Shown: in pieces, positions 8,399-16,270 of the stretch
Layout: every line of letters begins with the position of its first letter
How positions within the stretch are numbered: the stretch's first letter is position 1
Assembly: GCA_014650015.1 (NCBI GenBank)
Contig: BMUD01000006.1
Span: 257,839 to 321,838, forward strand
Length of the DNA stretch: 64,000 nt
DNA from: Streptomyces griseoloalbus
GTDB lineage: Bacteria > Actinomycetota > Actinomycetes > Streptomycetales > Streptomycetaceae
Direction of reading: 5' to 3'
The notes under the pieces: model-generated
Told to the model about the DNA's origin: nothing
Database searches by the model: none
Seen by the model: only the letters and a program-made list of their open reading frames with translations
Program-made: the position numbers and the translations under genes

Positions 8399-9448
8399 TC
8401 AGCCCTTCGGCTTGCGCGCGATGATCCGGTAGGCGTTGGCGAACGGGGTGTGGCGCACCAGGGGTGCGAGGGCGAGGTCCGTCACCGCCGCCGCGACCAC
8501 CAGCGGGGTGCCGGCACGCAAGAGCACCGTGCGCAGGTGCCGCTGGAACGGGGTCGGCGGGACGGCCCGCCAGGGGGTGTCCGGGGCGGGCAGCGCGTGG
8601 GAGAGGGCGAGCGCGGTCAGGCCGGCCAGGTCGTGCGGTACGTGCGCGGCGCGGTGCCCGGCGGTGACGACCGTACAGCCGCGCCGCTCGAGTTCCGCGC
8701 GGACGTTGCGCGGGGGCAGCAGATGCAGCCGGCGGGGCTGGTCGTAGGGCAGCCACCAGCGGCCGAACAGGGCGGCGTACGCGCTGCGCGGGTCGAGGGT
8801 CTCGATGAGCAGATGGCCGCCGGGGCGCAGGGCGTCGAGGGCGGCGTGGAGCTCCGCGCGGGGGTCGGTGGTGTGTTCCAGGTGGTGCAGCAGGCTGACC
8901 ACGTCGTAGCGGCCGGCCAGCCGGGCCATGACCCGCGGGTCGGTCAGCGGCCCGATGTGGGCCTCCTCGACGCGGCCGAGCGTGCGGGCCCTCTCGACGC
9001 GCGCGGTGAGGTCGGTGCCGTCGAAGGAGGTGTAGGGGAAGAACTCCCGCGCGGTGTGCGGGAAGCGGGCGAGTCCGGTGCCGACGTCCAGCCAGCTCTC
9101 CGGTTCGCCGAAGGGGAGCATCGCGCGGGCGGCGGCGCGGCGGCGGTGCCGGACGGCGTGCAGGGCGAGGACGCGTTCGGTGGCGGGGTCCCGGGGGGCG
9201 CCGCGCACGGCCCGCCGGTAGAAGGCGAGTCCCTCGGCGGTGAGGCGGGGGTTCTGGAAGGTGTGGCCGCAGTCCCGGCAGATGTCGACGGTGAACAGGC
9301 CCGGCCGGTGCCGGCGCAGATCGCCGGTGCGCAGCCGGTTGCGCAGCCGCGCGGAGCCGCACCAGGGGCAGTCCTCACGGCGTGGCTCGTGCACCCGGAC
9401 GGAACCGTGGGGGACGGGGGTCGCGGTGTCTGGGGTGGGCTCGGACAT
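8399..9448 (-). CDS. Methyltransferase with N-terminal zinc-ribbon-like motif
   Basis: A 349-aa protein with two Cys pairs near the N terminus (CPWCGS and ICRDCGHTFQNP, about residues 23-65) that could hold zinc. A class I methyltransferase domain follows: WLDVGTGLARFPHTAREFFP as SAM motif, YDVVSLLHHLEHTTDPRAEL as the post-motif, and LRPGGHLLIETLDP. The C-terminal third contains hydrophobic Leu/Ala segments that may sit against the membrane. This layout is shared with methyltransferases acting on sugars or lipids, but the substrate is unknown. It is convergent with cobU, with 12 bp between the stops. Confidence 0.85.
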   Translation of the reverse strand: MSEPTPDTATPVPHGSVRVHEPRREDCPWCGSARLRNRLRTGDLRRHRPGLFTVDICRDCGHTFQNPRLTAEGLAFYRRAVRGAPRDPATERVLALHAVRHRRRAAARAMLPFGEPESWLDVGTGLARFPHTAREFFPYTSFDGTDLTARVERARTLGRVEEAHIGPLTDPRVMARLAGRYDVVSLLHHLEHTTDPRAELHAALDALRPGGHLLIETLDPRSAYAALFGRWWLPYDQPRRLHLLPPRNVRAELERRGCTVVTAGHRAAHVPHDLAGLTALALSHALPAPDTPWRAVPPTPFQRHLRTVLLRAGTPLVVAAAVTDLALAPLVRHTPFANAYRIIARKPKG

Positions 9449-9490
9449 GGGCGGCTCCCGGCGTGAGGGCGTGCGGCACGGAGGTGACGC

Positions 9491-9650
9491 GACGGGCGGG
9501 ACGGACGTACGGGGTGGCGGGCGTGGCGGACGGAAGAGGGACGGGCGGAGGGCGGAGGGCGGGGCGAACGGAAGAGCGGGGCGGACGGAAGGGCGGGGCG
9601 GACGGAAGGGACGGGCGGACGGAAGGGACGGGCGGGGCGGACGGATGGAT
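9491..9650. repeat. G-rich degenerate tandem repeat in the 347-bp gap before cobT
   Basis: About 160 bp made of degenerate copies of a GGGCGGACGGAAGGGAC-like unit, almost all purine-plus-C on the top strand. Two copies near 9605-9635 are nearly exact. It fills most of the gap between the divergent methyltransferase and cobT genes. After it, 9651-9795 holds two CGTTACG direct repeats (9672-9678 and 9689-9695) but no recognisable cobalamin riboswitch. Confidence 0.75.
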
Positions 9651-9795
9651 GTCCGGCAATACCTTGCAAAACGTTACGTATGGGCAGGCGTTACGGGGTG
9701 CATCGGCGCCGGGGTGGCGTGGTGCGGGTGGGGCCGTGCACGCGGCGCCGACCGGCACGCCGTCGTGTTCGAGCGGGGCCGGTACTGTTCGGCGA

Positions 9796-11007
9796 ATGAG
9801 CTCGCTTAATCTCGACGACTTCACCGATCTGATCGAGCGTCCGGACGGCGGGGTGCGCCGCGACGCGGAGGCGCACCGGGAGGGCCGGATCGTGCCGCCC
9901 GGATCGCTGGGCCGCCTCGACGACCTGGGTGAGTGGCTGGCGGCGGCGCAGTCGGCGGTGCCGGTGCGGCCGATCGAGCGGCCACGGGTCGTGCTGTTCG
10001 CCGGTGATCACGGGATCGCCGAGCTGGGTGTCTCCGCGCGGGCCGCGGGCAGCGCCACCGGGCTGGTGCGCGAGGTGCTGGAGGGTGGCCGTCCGGTGTC
10101 GGTGCTGGCCCGGCGCCTGGGGGTACCGGTGCGGGTGGTCGACATGGCGCTGGACTGCGATCCGGAGTCGCTGCCCGAGGACGTCGTACGGCACCGGGTG
10201 CGGCGGGGCAGCGGGCGGATCGACATCGAGGACGCGCTGAGTGCGCAGGAGGCGGAGGCGGCCTTCCGGGCGGGGATGGCCGTGGCCGACGAGGAGGCCG
10301 ACTCCGGTACGGATCTGGTGGTGCTCGGCGATGTGAGCGTGGGCGGGACCACCGCGGCGGGCGTGCTGGTGGCCGCGCTGTGCGGGACGGACGCGTCGGT
10401 GGTGACCGGGCGCGGTGGACTGGCGATCGACGATCTGGCGTGGATGCGCAAGTGTGCGGCGATCCGTGACGCGCTGCGCCGGGCCAGGCCGGTGCTGGGC
10501 GATCAGCTGCAGCTCCTCGCGACGGTCGGCGGGGCCGATCTGACCGCGATGACGGGCTTCCTGCTGCAGGCCGCGGTGCGCAAGCTGCCGGTCGTGCTCG
10601 ACGGGGTCGTGACGGCGGCGTGCGCGCTGGTGGCCCAGCGGGTGGCGTTCCGGGCGCCGGACTGGTGGCTGGCCGCGCACGACAGCGGTGAGCCGGGGCA
10701 GGCGAAGGCGCTGGACCGGATGGCCCTGGAGCCCCTCCTCTCCCACGGCGTCACCGTCGGCGAGGCCACGGGTGGGCTGATGGCCCTCCCCCTGGTCCAG
10801 GCGGCCGCCGCCCTGGCGGCGGAGCTGCCGGCGAAGCCGGAGGCTTCGGAAGAGCCGGAGAAGCCGGGGGAGCCTGAGAAGCAGGCCGCGGAGGAGCCGG
10901 GGAAGCCGGGGGAGCCTGAGGAGCAGGCCGCGGAGGAGCCGGGGAAGCCGGGGGAGCCTGAGGAGCAGGCCGCGGAGGAGCCGGGGGGCCTGGCGAAGCC
11001 GGAGTGA
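9796..11007 (+). CDS. cobT: Nicotinate-nucleotide:dimethylbenzimidazole phosphoribosyltransferase
   Basis: CobT makes alpha-ribazole phosphate, the lower-ligand nucleotide of B12. Starts MSSLNLDDFTDLIERPD; family motifs include PPGSLGRLDDLGEW, VVLFAGDHGIAELGVS, VLGDVSVGGTTAAGVL, GADLTAMTGFLLQAA and near the end the catalytic-glutamate region HGVTVGEATGGLMALPLVQAA. The protein is 403 aa, about 50 longer than the family norm. The excess is a Pro/Glu/Lys tail carrying a 14-aa tandem repeat. The ATG at 9796 is the family start. No B12 riboswitch is visible upstream. Confidence 0.95.
   Translation: MSSLNLDDFTDLIERPDGGVRRDAEAHREGRIVPPGSLGRLDDLGEWLAAAQSAVPVRPIERPRVVLFAGDHGIAELGVSARAAGSATGLVREVLEGGRPVSVLARRLGVPVRVVDMALDCDPESLPEDVVRHRVRRGSGRIDIEDALSAQEAEAAFRAGMAVADEEADSGTDLVVLGDVSVGGTTAAGVLVAALCGTDASVVTGRGGLAIDDLAWMRKCAAIRDALRRARPVLGDQLQLLATVGGADLTAMTGFLLQAAVRKLPVVLDGVVTAACALVAQRVAFRAPDWWLAAHDSGEPGQAKALDRMALEPLLSHGVTVGEATGGLMALPLVQAAAALAAELPAKPEASEEPEKPGEPEKQAAEEPGKPGEPEEQAAEEPGKPGEPEEQAAEEPGGLAKPE
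10861..10986 (+). repeat. Three 42-bp tandem repeats at the 3' end of cobT
   Basis: Exact-length 42-bp units at 10861-10902, 10903-10944 and 10945-10986 encode KPGEPEEQAAEEPG (first copy has K for E at one site). The repeat stays in frame and forms a disordered acidic tail beyond the CobT fold. Confidence 0.9.
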
Positions 11008-11105
11008 GGGAGGGAGGCGGGTGCCTGCTCTTTTCCTCGCCCCCGCCGCCCCTTCCCGTCCCGTCCCCGGGGGCTCCGCCCCCGGACCCCCGTTCGCGCA
11101 GTTCC

Positions 11106-11135
11106 CCGCGCCCCTGGCGGACTTCAGGGGCGCGG
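11106..11135. terminator. Hairpin terminator shared by cobT and the membrane protein gene
   Basis: An 11-bp perfect stem (11106-11116 with 11125-11135), 8-nt loop, preceded by GCGCAGTTCC. This GCGCAGTTCCCCGCGCCCC sequence is, to my knowledge, a common Streptomyces intergenic hairpin. It reaches into the last codons of the membrane protein gene on the other strand. Confidence 0.7.
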
Positions 11136-11876
11136 CGGGTCCGGGTCCGGTTTGCCGCCGAGCCAGTCCTGGACGGCTCGGCGGGGGCCGGACCAGCGGC
11201 GGTCGTGGTGGTAGGCGCGCAGGGTGGCCCTGGCCCGCGCGCGGGGGCGGCGTCGGTAGAAGCGTCTGGCCCACGGGGAGTCGGGGCGGGCCAGCCGCAG
11301 GGAGCCGATCAGTGCCACGACGGGAACGATCACGCCGAAGACGGCGATGCGTGTCTTGCCCTTGCTCAGGGCGATGAGCGAGAAGAGGAAGTTCACGGCG
11401 ACGTTCGCGGCGACACTCGCGCGGTCCTGGAGTTCGCCCTCGGTCAGGTCGTTGACGCCGAACGGCGCGAACCCGACCAGCAGCAGGCCGACCAGGGCGG
11501 CGGTGAGGACGACCATCTCCACGCTCTTGCGGCCGGCCTCGGTCCAGTAGACGTCGTCGAGGTGCAGGATCAGGGCGAACTCGTCCAGGACGAGCCCCGC
11601 GCCGATCCCGAAGAGGACCGCGCTGAGCGCCGACCCGAAGCCGTGCCGGCCGCCCGCCACCGCGCCGAAGCCGCCGCTCACGGTGAGGATGACGCCGGGC
11701 ACCACATGGTGGATGTGCACCTCGCCGGCCGTGACGTTGCCGAAGGGGCCCTTGCCGGCCCGGATCAGACGGGTGACGACCCGGGTGATCACGAAGGTGA
11801 GGACGAAGGCGGCGAGGGCGAGGAGCAGCGGCAGCTTGCCCGGCTCGATGACGTTCCGATCCAGCCAATGTCCCAT
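11124..11876 (-). CDS. Conserved integral membrane protein
   Basis: A 250-aa protein with about five hydrophobic helices: about 15-35, a His-containing stretch EVHIHHVVPGVILTVSGGFGAVAGG, ALSAVLFGIGAGLVLDEFALILHLDDVYW, VEMVVLTAALVGLLLVGFAP and IAVFGVIVPVVALIGSL. The C terminus is long, basic and cytoplasmic (RRFYRRRPRARARA). The HIHH and DEF..HLDD motifs are striking and could bind metal, but I do not recognise a characterised family. ATG at 11876. Divergent from cobS with 60 bp between the starts. Confidence 0.82.
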   Translation of the reverse strand: MGHWLDRNVIEPGKLPLLLALAAFVLTFVITRVVTRLIRAGKGPFGNVTAGEVHIHHVVPGVILTVSGGFGAVAGGRHGFGSALSAVLFGIGAGLVLDEFALILHLDDVYWTEAGRKSVEMVVLTAALVGLLLVGFAPFGVNDLTEGELQDRASVAANVAVNFLFSLIALSKGKTRIAVFGVIVPVVALIGSLRLARPDSPWARRFYRRRPRARARATLRAYHHDRRWSGPRRAVQDWLGGKPDPDPPRP

Positions 11877-11924
11877 ATGCGCACTTTATCCATGGCTGCC
11901 ACGGGCGCCCTGGTGACCGCCGGG

Positions 11925-11937
11925 TAATCTGCGCCGA
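11925..11937 (+). promoter_or_regulatory. Likely leaderless promoter of cobS
   Basis: TAATCT at 11925-11930 sits 6 bp before the cobS ATG, with no Shine-Dalgarno sequence. Transcription from this -10 would begin at or next to the start codon. Confidence 0.5.
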
Positions 11938-12728
11938 TGCCCGCGCCCTTCACCACTCCCCCGGCCGACGGCCTCCGCTTCGCCTTCGGCACCCTCACCG
12001 TGCTCCCGGTGCGGGTCACCCGCTGGGACCGCCCGGCCGCACGCGCCGGCATGCAGTGCGCCCCGCTGGCCGGACTGGTGGTCGGCGCCGTGGCCGCCGC
12101 CGTGGGACTCCTGCTGCTGCTCCTCGGCGCGGGCGCGCTGCTCGCCGCCGTCGCCACGGTCGCCGTACCGGCCGCCCTGACCCGGGGGCTGCATCTCGAC
12201 GGGCTCGCCGACACCGCGGACGGGCTCGGCAGCGCCAAGCCCGCCGAGGACGCGCTGCGGATCATGAAGCAGTCCGACATCGGGCCGTTCGGGGTGCTCG
12301 CCCTCGTCCTCGTCCTGCTGGCCCAGGTGGCCGCGCTGGCCGAGGCGTACGCCGGTTCCTGGGCGCGCGGCGCGCTCGCCGCCGTGGTGTCGGCGGTCGT
12401 GGCGCGGCTGGCCCTCACCCTGGCCGCCCGCACCGGAGTGCCGCCCGCCCGCCCGGAGGGGCTGGGCGCGGCGGTCGCGGGGGTCGTTCCGGTGGCGGGC
12501 GCGGTGGGCGTGGCGCTCGCGGTCACCGGAGCGGCGGCGGCCGGGGCCGCGTTCCTCGGGGCGTACGGCGTCGTCCGTGCCGTGCTCGCGGTGGCGCTGG
12601 CCGTCGCGGTCGCCGAACTCCTGCTGCGGCACTGTGTCCGCCGTTTCGGCGGGGTCACCGGTGATGTGTTCGGCGGGCTCGCGGAGACCGCGGCGACGGC
12701 CGCGCTCGTCGTCATGTCACTGGGCTGA
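11937..12728 (+). CDS. cobS: Adenosylcobinamide-GDP ribazoletransferase (cobalamin synthase)
   Basis: A 263-aa polytopic membrane enzyme joining adenosylcobinamide-GDP to alpha-ribazole, the last step of the nucleotide-loop pathway. The diagnostic motif LHLDGLADTADGLG (acidic Mg2+/substrate site) is at about residues 84-97, followed by KPAEDALRIMKQSDIGPFG. Five to six Ala/Val/Leu-rich helices make up the rest. It belongs functionally with cobU and cobT upstream but has its own likely leaderless promoter. Normal length for the family. Confidence 0.96.
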   Translation: MPAPFTTPPADGLRFAFGTLTVLPVRVTRWDRPAARAGMQCAPLAGLVVGAVAAAVGLLLLLLGAGALLAAVATVAVPAALTRGLHLDGLADTADGLGSAKPAEDALRIMKQSDIGPFGVLALVLVLLAQVAALAEAYAGSWARGALAAVVSAVVARLALTLAARTGVPPARPEGLGAAVAGVVPVAGAVGVALAVTGAAAAGAAFLGAYGVVRAVLAVALAVAVAELLLRHCVRRFGGVTGDVFGGLAETAATAALVVMSLG

Positions 12729-12811
12729 AACGGTCTCCTCGTCCCCCTGTGGCCCCGCGCACCCCGCGGTTAGCCTGGTCTGCCGAACTCACCGAACAAC
12801 GGGGGACGTTG

Positions 12812-13417
12812 ATGTCGGCATTCCGTCGTGCCACGGCCTGGTTCATCGACTTCGCGCTGGTAATGGCGCTGGCGTCGGGACTCGCGGTACTCACCTTCCA
12901 GCGGATCTCCACCCTCGTCACCGACGTGCCGGAACTCGCCACCCGCGGCGGCTTCGACCTGCTGGTCTCGCGCGGTGACGTGGTCGACGCCTCCGAGGAC
13001 CTCGGCATGTTGCTGTGGAACAAGTCGGTGCTGTACGTCGAGCAGGCCTTCGGGCTGCTGATCGTGGCGACGTTCCTCTACCAGTGGGTGTGCCTCGCCC
13101 TCGCCGGACGCACCGTCGGCAAGGGGCTGACCGGGCTGAAGGTCACCCCGCGGATGCCCGGCAGGGCGGCGCTGCGGGCGGCGGTGACCACGGTGGCGGA
13201 CGTCGCCCTGTACGCAGTGGCCTGTGTGCTGCTGGTCGAGGGAGAGATCGCGCTGTCGGTGCTGGTCTGGGCGGCCGCGGTGGTGCTGTTCCTGTTCAAC
13301 GCGCTGCCCGTGCTCGGCCGGGCCCGGCGCTCCCTCGCCGACCGGATGGCGGGCACGTCCGTGACCGGCGTGAGCCTCAGCAGGCCCGACGCCATGCGTC
13401 GAGTTCGTACTTCTTGA
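12812..13417 (+). CDS. RDD-family membrane protein
   Basis: A 201-aa protein of the RDD family (conserved Arg and Asp residues within helices). N-terminal motif FRRATAWFIDFALVMALASGLAV; later helices include FGLLIVATFLYQWVCLALAGRTVGKGLTGLKV, the characteristic GRTxGKxLxGLKV stretch, and a C-terminal ADRMAGTSV. The ATG at 12812 is preceded by GGGGGACG. Function unknown; some relatives are proposed ion/proton exchangers. Its last 41 bases overlap the 3' end of the GH114 gene on the opposite strand. Confidence 0.88.
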   Translation: MSAFRRATAWFIDFALVMALASGLAVLTFQRISTLVTDVPELATRGGFDLLVSRGDVVDASEDLGMLLWNKSVLYVEQAFGLLIVATFLYQWVCLALAGRTVGKGLTGLKVTPRMPGRAALRAAVTTVADVALYAVACVLLVEGEIALSVLVWAAAVVLFLFNALPVLGRARRSLADRMAGTSVTGVSLSRPDAMRRVRTS

Positions 13418-14165
13418 GCAGGGAACTCAGCTTCAGGCGCCGGGAGTCGGCGCAGAAGCGGTCGGTGGGCAGCTCGTACTCGACGTGGAAGACGGCCTTG
13501 TCCGCCTCGACGAACGGCGTCAACTTCGCGCATTCGCCGTACTGGGCGCACTGTTCGTTGACCGCGAAGTCGAAGTCGTCGACCAGCTCCGGGATCTGGT
13601 CGAGGTCGTTCTTCAGGCCGACGGCCAGACCGCGCTCGTGGGCGAGCCGGGCGACGAGGCGGTTGTAGCGGAGCTGGTCGTCGGCGGTGAGCGGGAATCC
13701 GGTGCGGTTGCGGTAGCCGTCCATGTTGTCCGGCTCCACCGCGTCGAAGCCCTTGTCGCGGCACATGTCGATGCGTTCCGCCATGATCGGCTCCAGTACG
13801 TCGGTGCGGCGGATGTCGAGCCAGCGCTCGCCCTCCCAGCCGTTGCCCCGGCCGATCACCGACTTCGGGAAGTCGTCCGCGTCCGGGCGGAAGTCCTCCC
13901 AGGCGCCGGTGGACAGATAGCAGATGACCTTGCGGCCGTCGCGGTGCAGCTTCGCGACCGTGTCCCCGGAGTGGTCGAAGCCGTCGATGTCGTAGACCGG
14001 GACGTCGACGGAGGTGTCGAGGCGCCCGCTGAGCTGCCACTGCCAGTGGGTGCCGGGCCGTGGCGTCCACCGGTCGCCGGGCGCCTTCGCATCGGGCTCG
14101 GGTGCGGTGGTGCAGGCGGCCAGCAACAGGGCGAGCAGTGCGACAAGCAGGGACGGTCGTCTCAC
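13377..14165 (-). CDS. GH114 family (endo-alpha-1,4-polygalactosaminidase-like) lipoprotein
   Basis: A 262-aa secreted lipoprotein. From the GTG at 14165 the protein reads VRRPSLLVALLALLLAACTTAPEPD, an N-terminal signal with the lipobox LAAC. The catalytic domain (about 45-255) has the GH114 (TIM-barrel) hallmarks VPVYDIDGFDHSGDTV, KVICYLSTGAWEDFRPD, FDAVEPDNMDGYRN and ELVDDFDFAVNEQC. The family hydrolyses alpha-1,4-galactosamine polymers; the real substrate here is not known. Convergent with the RDD gene with a 41-bp overlap of the 3' ends. Confidence 0.88.
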   Translation of the reverse strand: MRRPSLLVALLALLLAACTTAPEPDAKAPGDRWTPRPGTHWQWQLSGRLDTSVDVPVYDIDGFDHSGDTVAKLHRDGRKVICYLSTGAWEDFRPDADDFPKSVIGRGNGWEGERWLDIRRTDVLEPIMAERIDMCRDKGFDAVEPDNMDGYRNRTGFPLTADDQLRYNRLVARLAHERGLAVGLKNDLDQIPELVDDFDFAVNEQCAQYGECAKLTPFVEADKAVFHVEYELPTDRFCADSRRLKLSSLLKKYELDAWRRAC

Positions 14166-14475
14166 CGGGGGTCTCCAGGACGGGTGGCGGCGTGGTCGGC
14201 ACCGCGGGGGGCACACAGGAACCCCAAGGATGATCGTCGCCGCCCGACGGCCCGACGGCGGGGCCCCCACCACGGCCACGGCGTCACCGGATGGTGACCA
14301 GGCGTGAATGAGCGGACGCACATCCGCGCGTAGTCTCGTTCGGAGTGTTCGCCGCACCGGGGAAGGCCCCGACGGGACCGCACCCGCACATGGCAACTAG
14401 GGTCGGCTGCCGGGCCCGGTCGACCCACACCTTTCGGCCATTGCAACTTCACATCGGAAGCGAGATTTCACCACC
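14166..14475. other. Intergenic region between the GH114 gene and pepA
   Basis: No convincing gene in these 310 bases. A TAGGGT hexamer at 14398-14403 could be a -10 for pepA but lacks a good -35. The stretch just before pepA (about 14430-14475) is A+T-richer than the surroundings. Confidence 0.5.
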
Positions 14476-16008
14476 GTGACTGCTCTCACTCTCAGCACCG
14501 CCGCGGTCCCCGGCCTGCGGGCCGACGCGATCGTGATCGGTGTCGCCAAGGGTTCGGCGTCGAAGTCCGGCGCCCCGGTCGTCGCACCGGGCGCCGAGGC
14601 CGTGGACCAGGCGTACGACGGCAGGCTCGCCGGCGTCCTGGAGACGCTCGGCGCGTCGGGTGCCGAGGGCGAGGTGACGAAGCTCCCCGCGCCGGCCGGC
14701 TTCAAGGCGCCGCTCGTGGTGGCGGTGGGCCTCGGCGCCCAGCCCGAGAAGGACGCCGGCTACGGCACCGAGGCCCTGCGCAAGGCGGCCGGCGTGGCCG
14801 CCCGCACCCTCGCCGGCTCCAAGAAGGCCGCGTTCGCCCTGCCCCTGACGGACGCCGCCGACGCCGGCGCGGTCGCCGAGGGCGTGCTGCTCGGCGCGTA
14901 CTCCTTCGACGCCTACAAGGACAACGGCAACGGCGGCAAGAACGGCAAGGCGCCGCTCGCCGAGGCCGCGCTGGTCGGCGGGAAGCCCCGCGACAAGGCG
15001 TACAAGGCCGCCGTCGAGCGGGCCACCGCCGTCGCCGAGGAGCTCAACCGCGCCCGCGACCTGATCAACACCCCGCCGAACGACCTCAACCCCGAGGCGT
15101 TCGCCGCCGTCGCCCAGGCGGCGGCCAAGGAGCACGGCATCAAGGTGCAGGTGCTCGACGAGAAGGCCCTGACCAAGGGCGGCTACGGCGGCATCCTCGG
15201 CGTCGGCGCCGGCTCGGCGTCGGGTCCGCGCCTGGTGAAGCTGTCGTACACCTCGTCCAAGGCGAAGAAGCACCTCGCCCTGGTCGGCAAGGGCATCACC
15301 TACGACTCGGGCGGCATCTCGCTGAAGCCGGCCGGTCACAACGAGACGATGAAGTGCGACATGAGCGGTGCCGCCGCCGTGTTCGCCGCCGTCGTCGCCG
15401 CCGCCCGCCTCGGCCTGGAGGTCAACGTCACCGGCTGGCTGGCGCTGGCCGAGAACATGCCCTCGGGCTCGGCGACCCGTCCGGGTGACGTGCTGCGCAT
15501 GTACAGCGGCAAGACCGTGGAGGTGCTCAACACCGACGCCGAGGGCCGTCTCGTGCTCGCGGACGCGCTGTGGGCCGCCTCCCAGGAGAAGCCGGACGCG
15601 ATCGTGGACGTCGCGACCCTGACCGGCGCGATGATGCTGGCGCTGGGCAGCCGCACGTTCGGCATCATGGCGAACGACGACGCGTTCCGCTCCGCCGTGC
15701 ACGAGGCCGCCGAGGAGGTCGGCGAGCCGGCGTGGCCGATGCCGCTGCCGGAGCACCTGCGCAAGGGGATGGACTCGGCCACGGCCGACATCGCCAACAT
15801 GGGCGAGCGGATGGGCGGCGGCCTGGTCGCCGGCCTGTTCCTGCGCGAGTTCGTCGGCGAGGGCATCACCTGGGCCCACCTCGACATCGCCGGCCCGGCC
15901 TTCAACGAGGGCGGCCCCTTCGGCTACACGCCCAAGGGCGGCACGGGTTCGGCGGTGCGCACGCTGGTCCGGCTCGCGGAGCGGGCCGCGTCCGGCGACC
16001 TGAGCTGA
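14476..16008 (+). CDS. pepA: Leucyl aminopeptidase, M17 family
   Basis: A 510-aa cytosolic dinuclear-metal aminopeptidase that removes N-terminal residues from peptides. The N-terminal domain (1-170) is the macro-like regulatory half. The catalytic half has the metal-binding signatures VGKGITYDSGGISLKP, MKCDMSGAAAVFAAV and the family pattern NTDAEGRLVLADAL (about 354-367). Start GTG at 14476 (VTALTLSTAAVPGL). A strong hairpin follows the stop. Confidence 0.96.
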   Translation: MTALTLSTAAVPGLRADAIVIGVAKGSASKSGAPVVAPGAEAVDQAYDGRLAGVLETLGASGAEGEVTKLPAPAGFKAPLVVAVGLGAQPEKDAGYGTEALRKAAGVAARTLAGSKKAAFALPLTDAADAGAVAEGVLLGAYSFDAYKDNGNGGKNGKAPLAEAALVGGKPRDKAYKAAVERATAVAEELNRARDLINTPPNDLNPEAFAAVAQAAAKEHGIKVQVLDEKALTKGGYGGILGVGAGSASGPRLVKLSYTSSKAKKHLALVGKGITYDSGGISLKPAGHNETMKCDMSGAAAVFAAVVAAARLGLEVNVTGWLALAENMPSGSATRPGDVLRMYSGKTVEVLNTDAEGRLVLADALWAASQEKPDAIVDVATLTGAMMLALGSRTFGIMANDDAFRSAVHEAAEEVGEPAWPMPLPEHLRKGMDSATADIANMGERMGGGLVAGLFLREFVGEGITWAHLDIAGPAFNEGGPFGYTPKGGTGSAVRTLVRLAERAASGDLS

Positions 16009-16024
16009 CCCTTCTCCGGGTGAC

Positions 16025-16055
16025 GGGGCCTCGCCCGCGGGCAGGGCGAGGCCCC
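16025..16055 (+). terminator. Terminator of pepA
   Basis: A 12-bp perfect stem (16025-16036 with 16044-16055), 7-nt loop, starts 17 bp after the stop. The right arm is repeated at 16067-16078, so an alternative longer hairpin can form. The rest of the 262-bp gap to lpd holds no gene. Confidence 0.75.
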
Positions 16056-16270
16056 CACCGCGGGGAGGGCGAGGCCCCCACCGCTCACCCGGCCGAAGAC
16101 GTGGGGCGTCTCACATGTCTGCCCGGCGTCTCGTTCCGTGCCGACAGGTGCGAAGATGGGGCTCGGCAGGACAGGGCCCCCACCGAAGGGCCGAGGCAAC
16201 AAGCGGCCGCACACCAGCCGCCGACCGGTCACTGGAGACCGGCGTGGCGCACATGCATGGAGGACGTGAC

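Noticed and set aside
9651-9795. Cobalamin riboswitch before cobT
   Set aside because: No B12-box or the expected long conserved structure could be seen; only two CGTTACG repeats.
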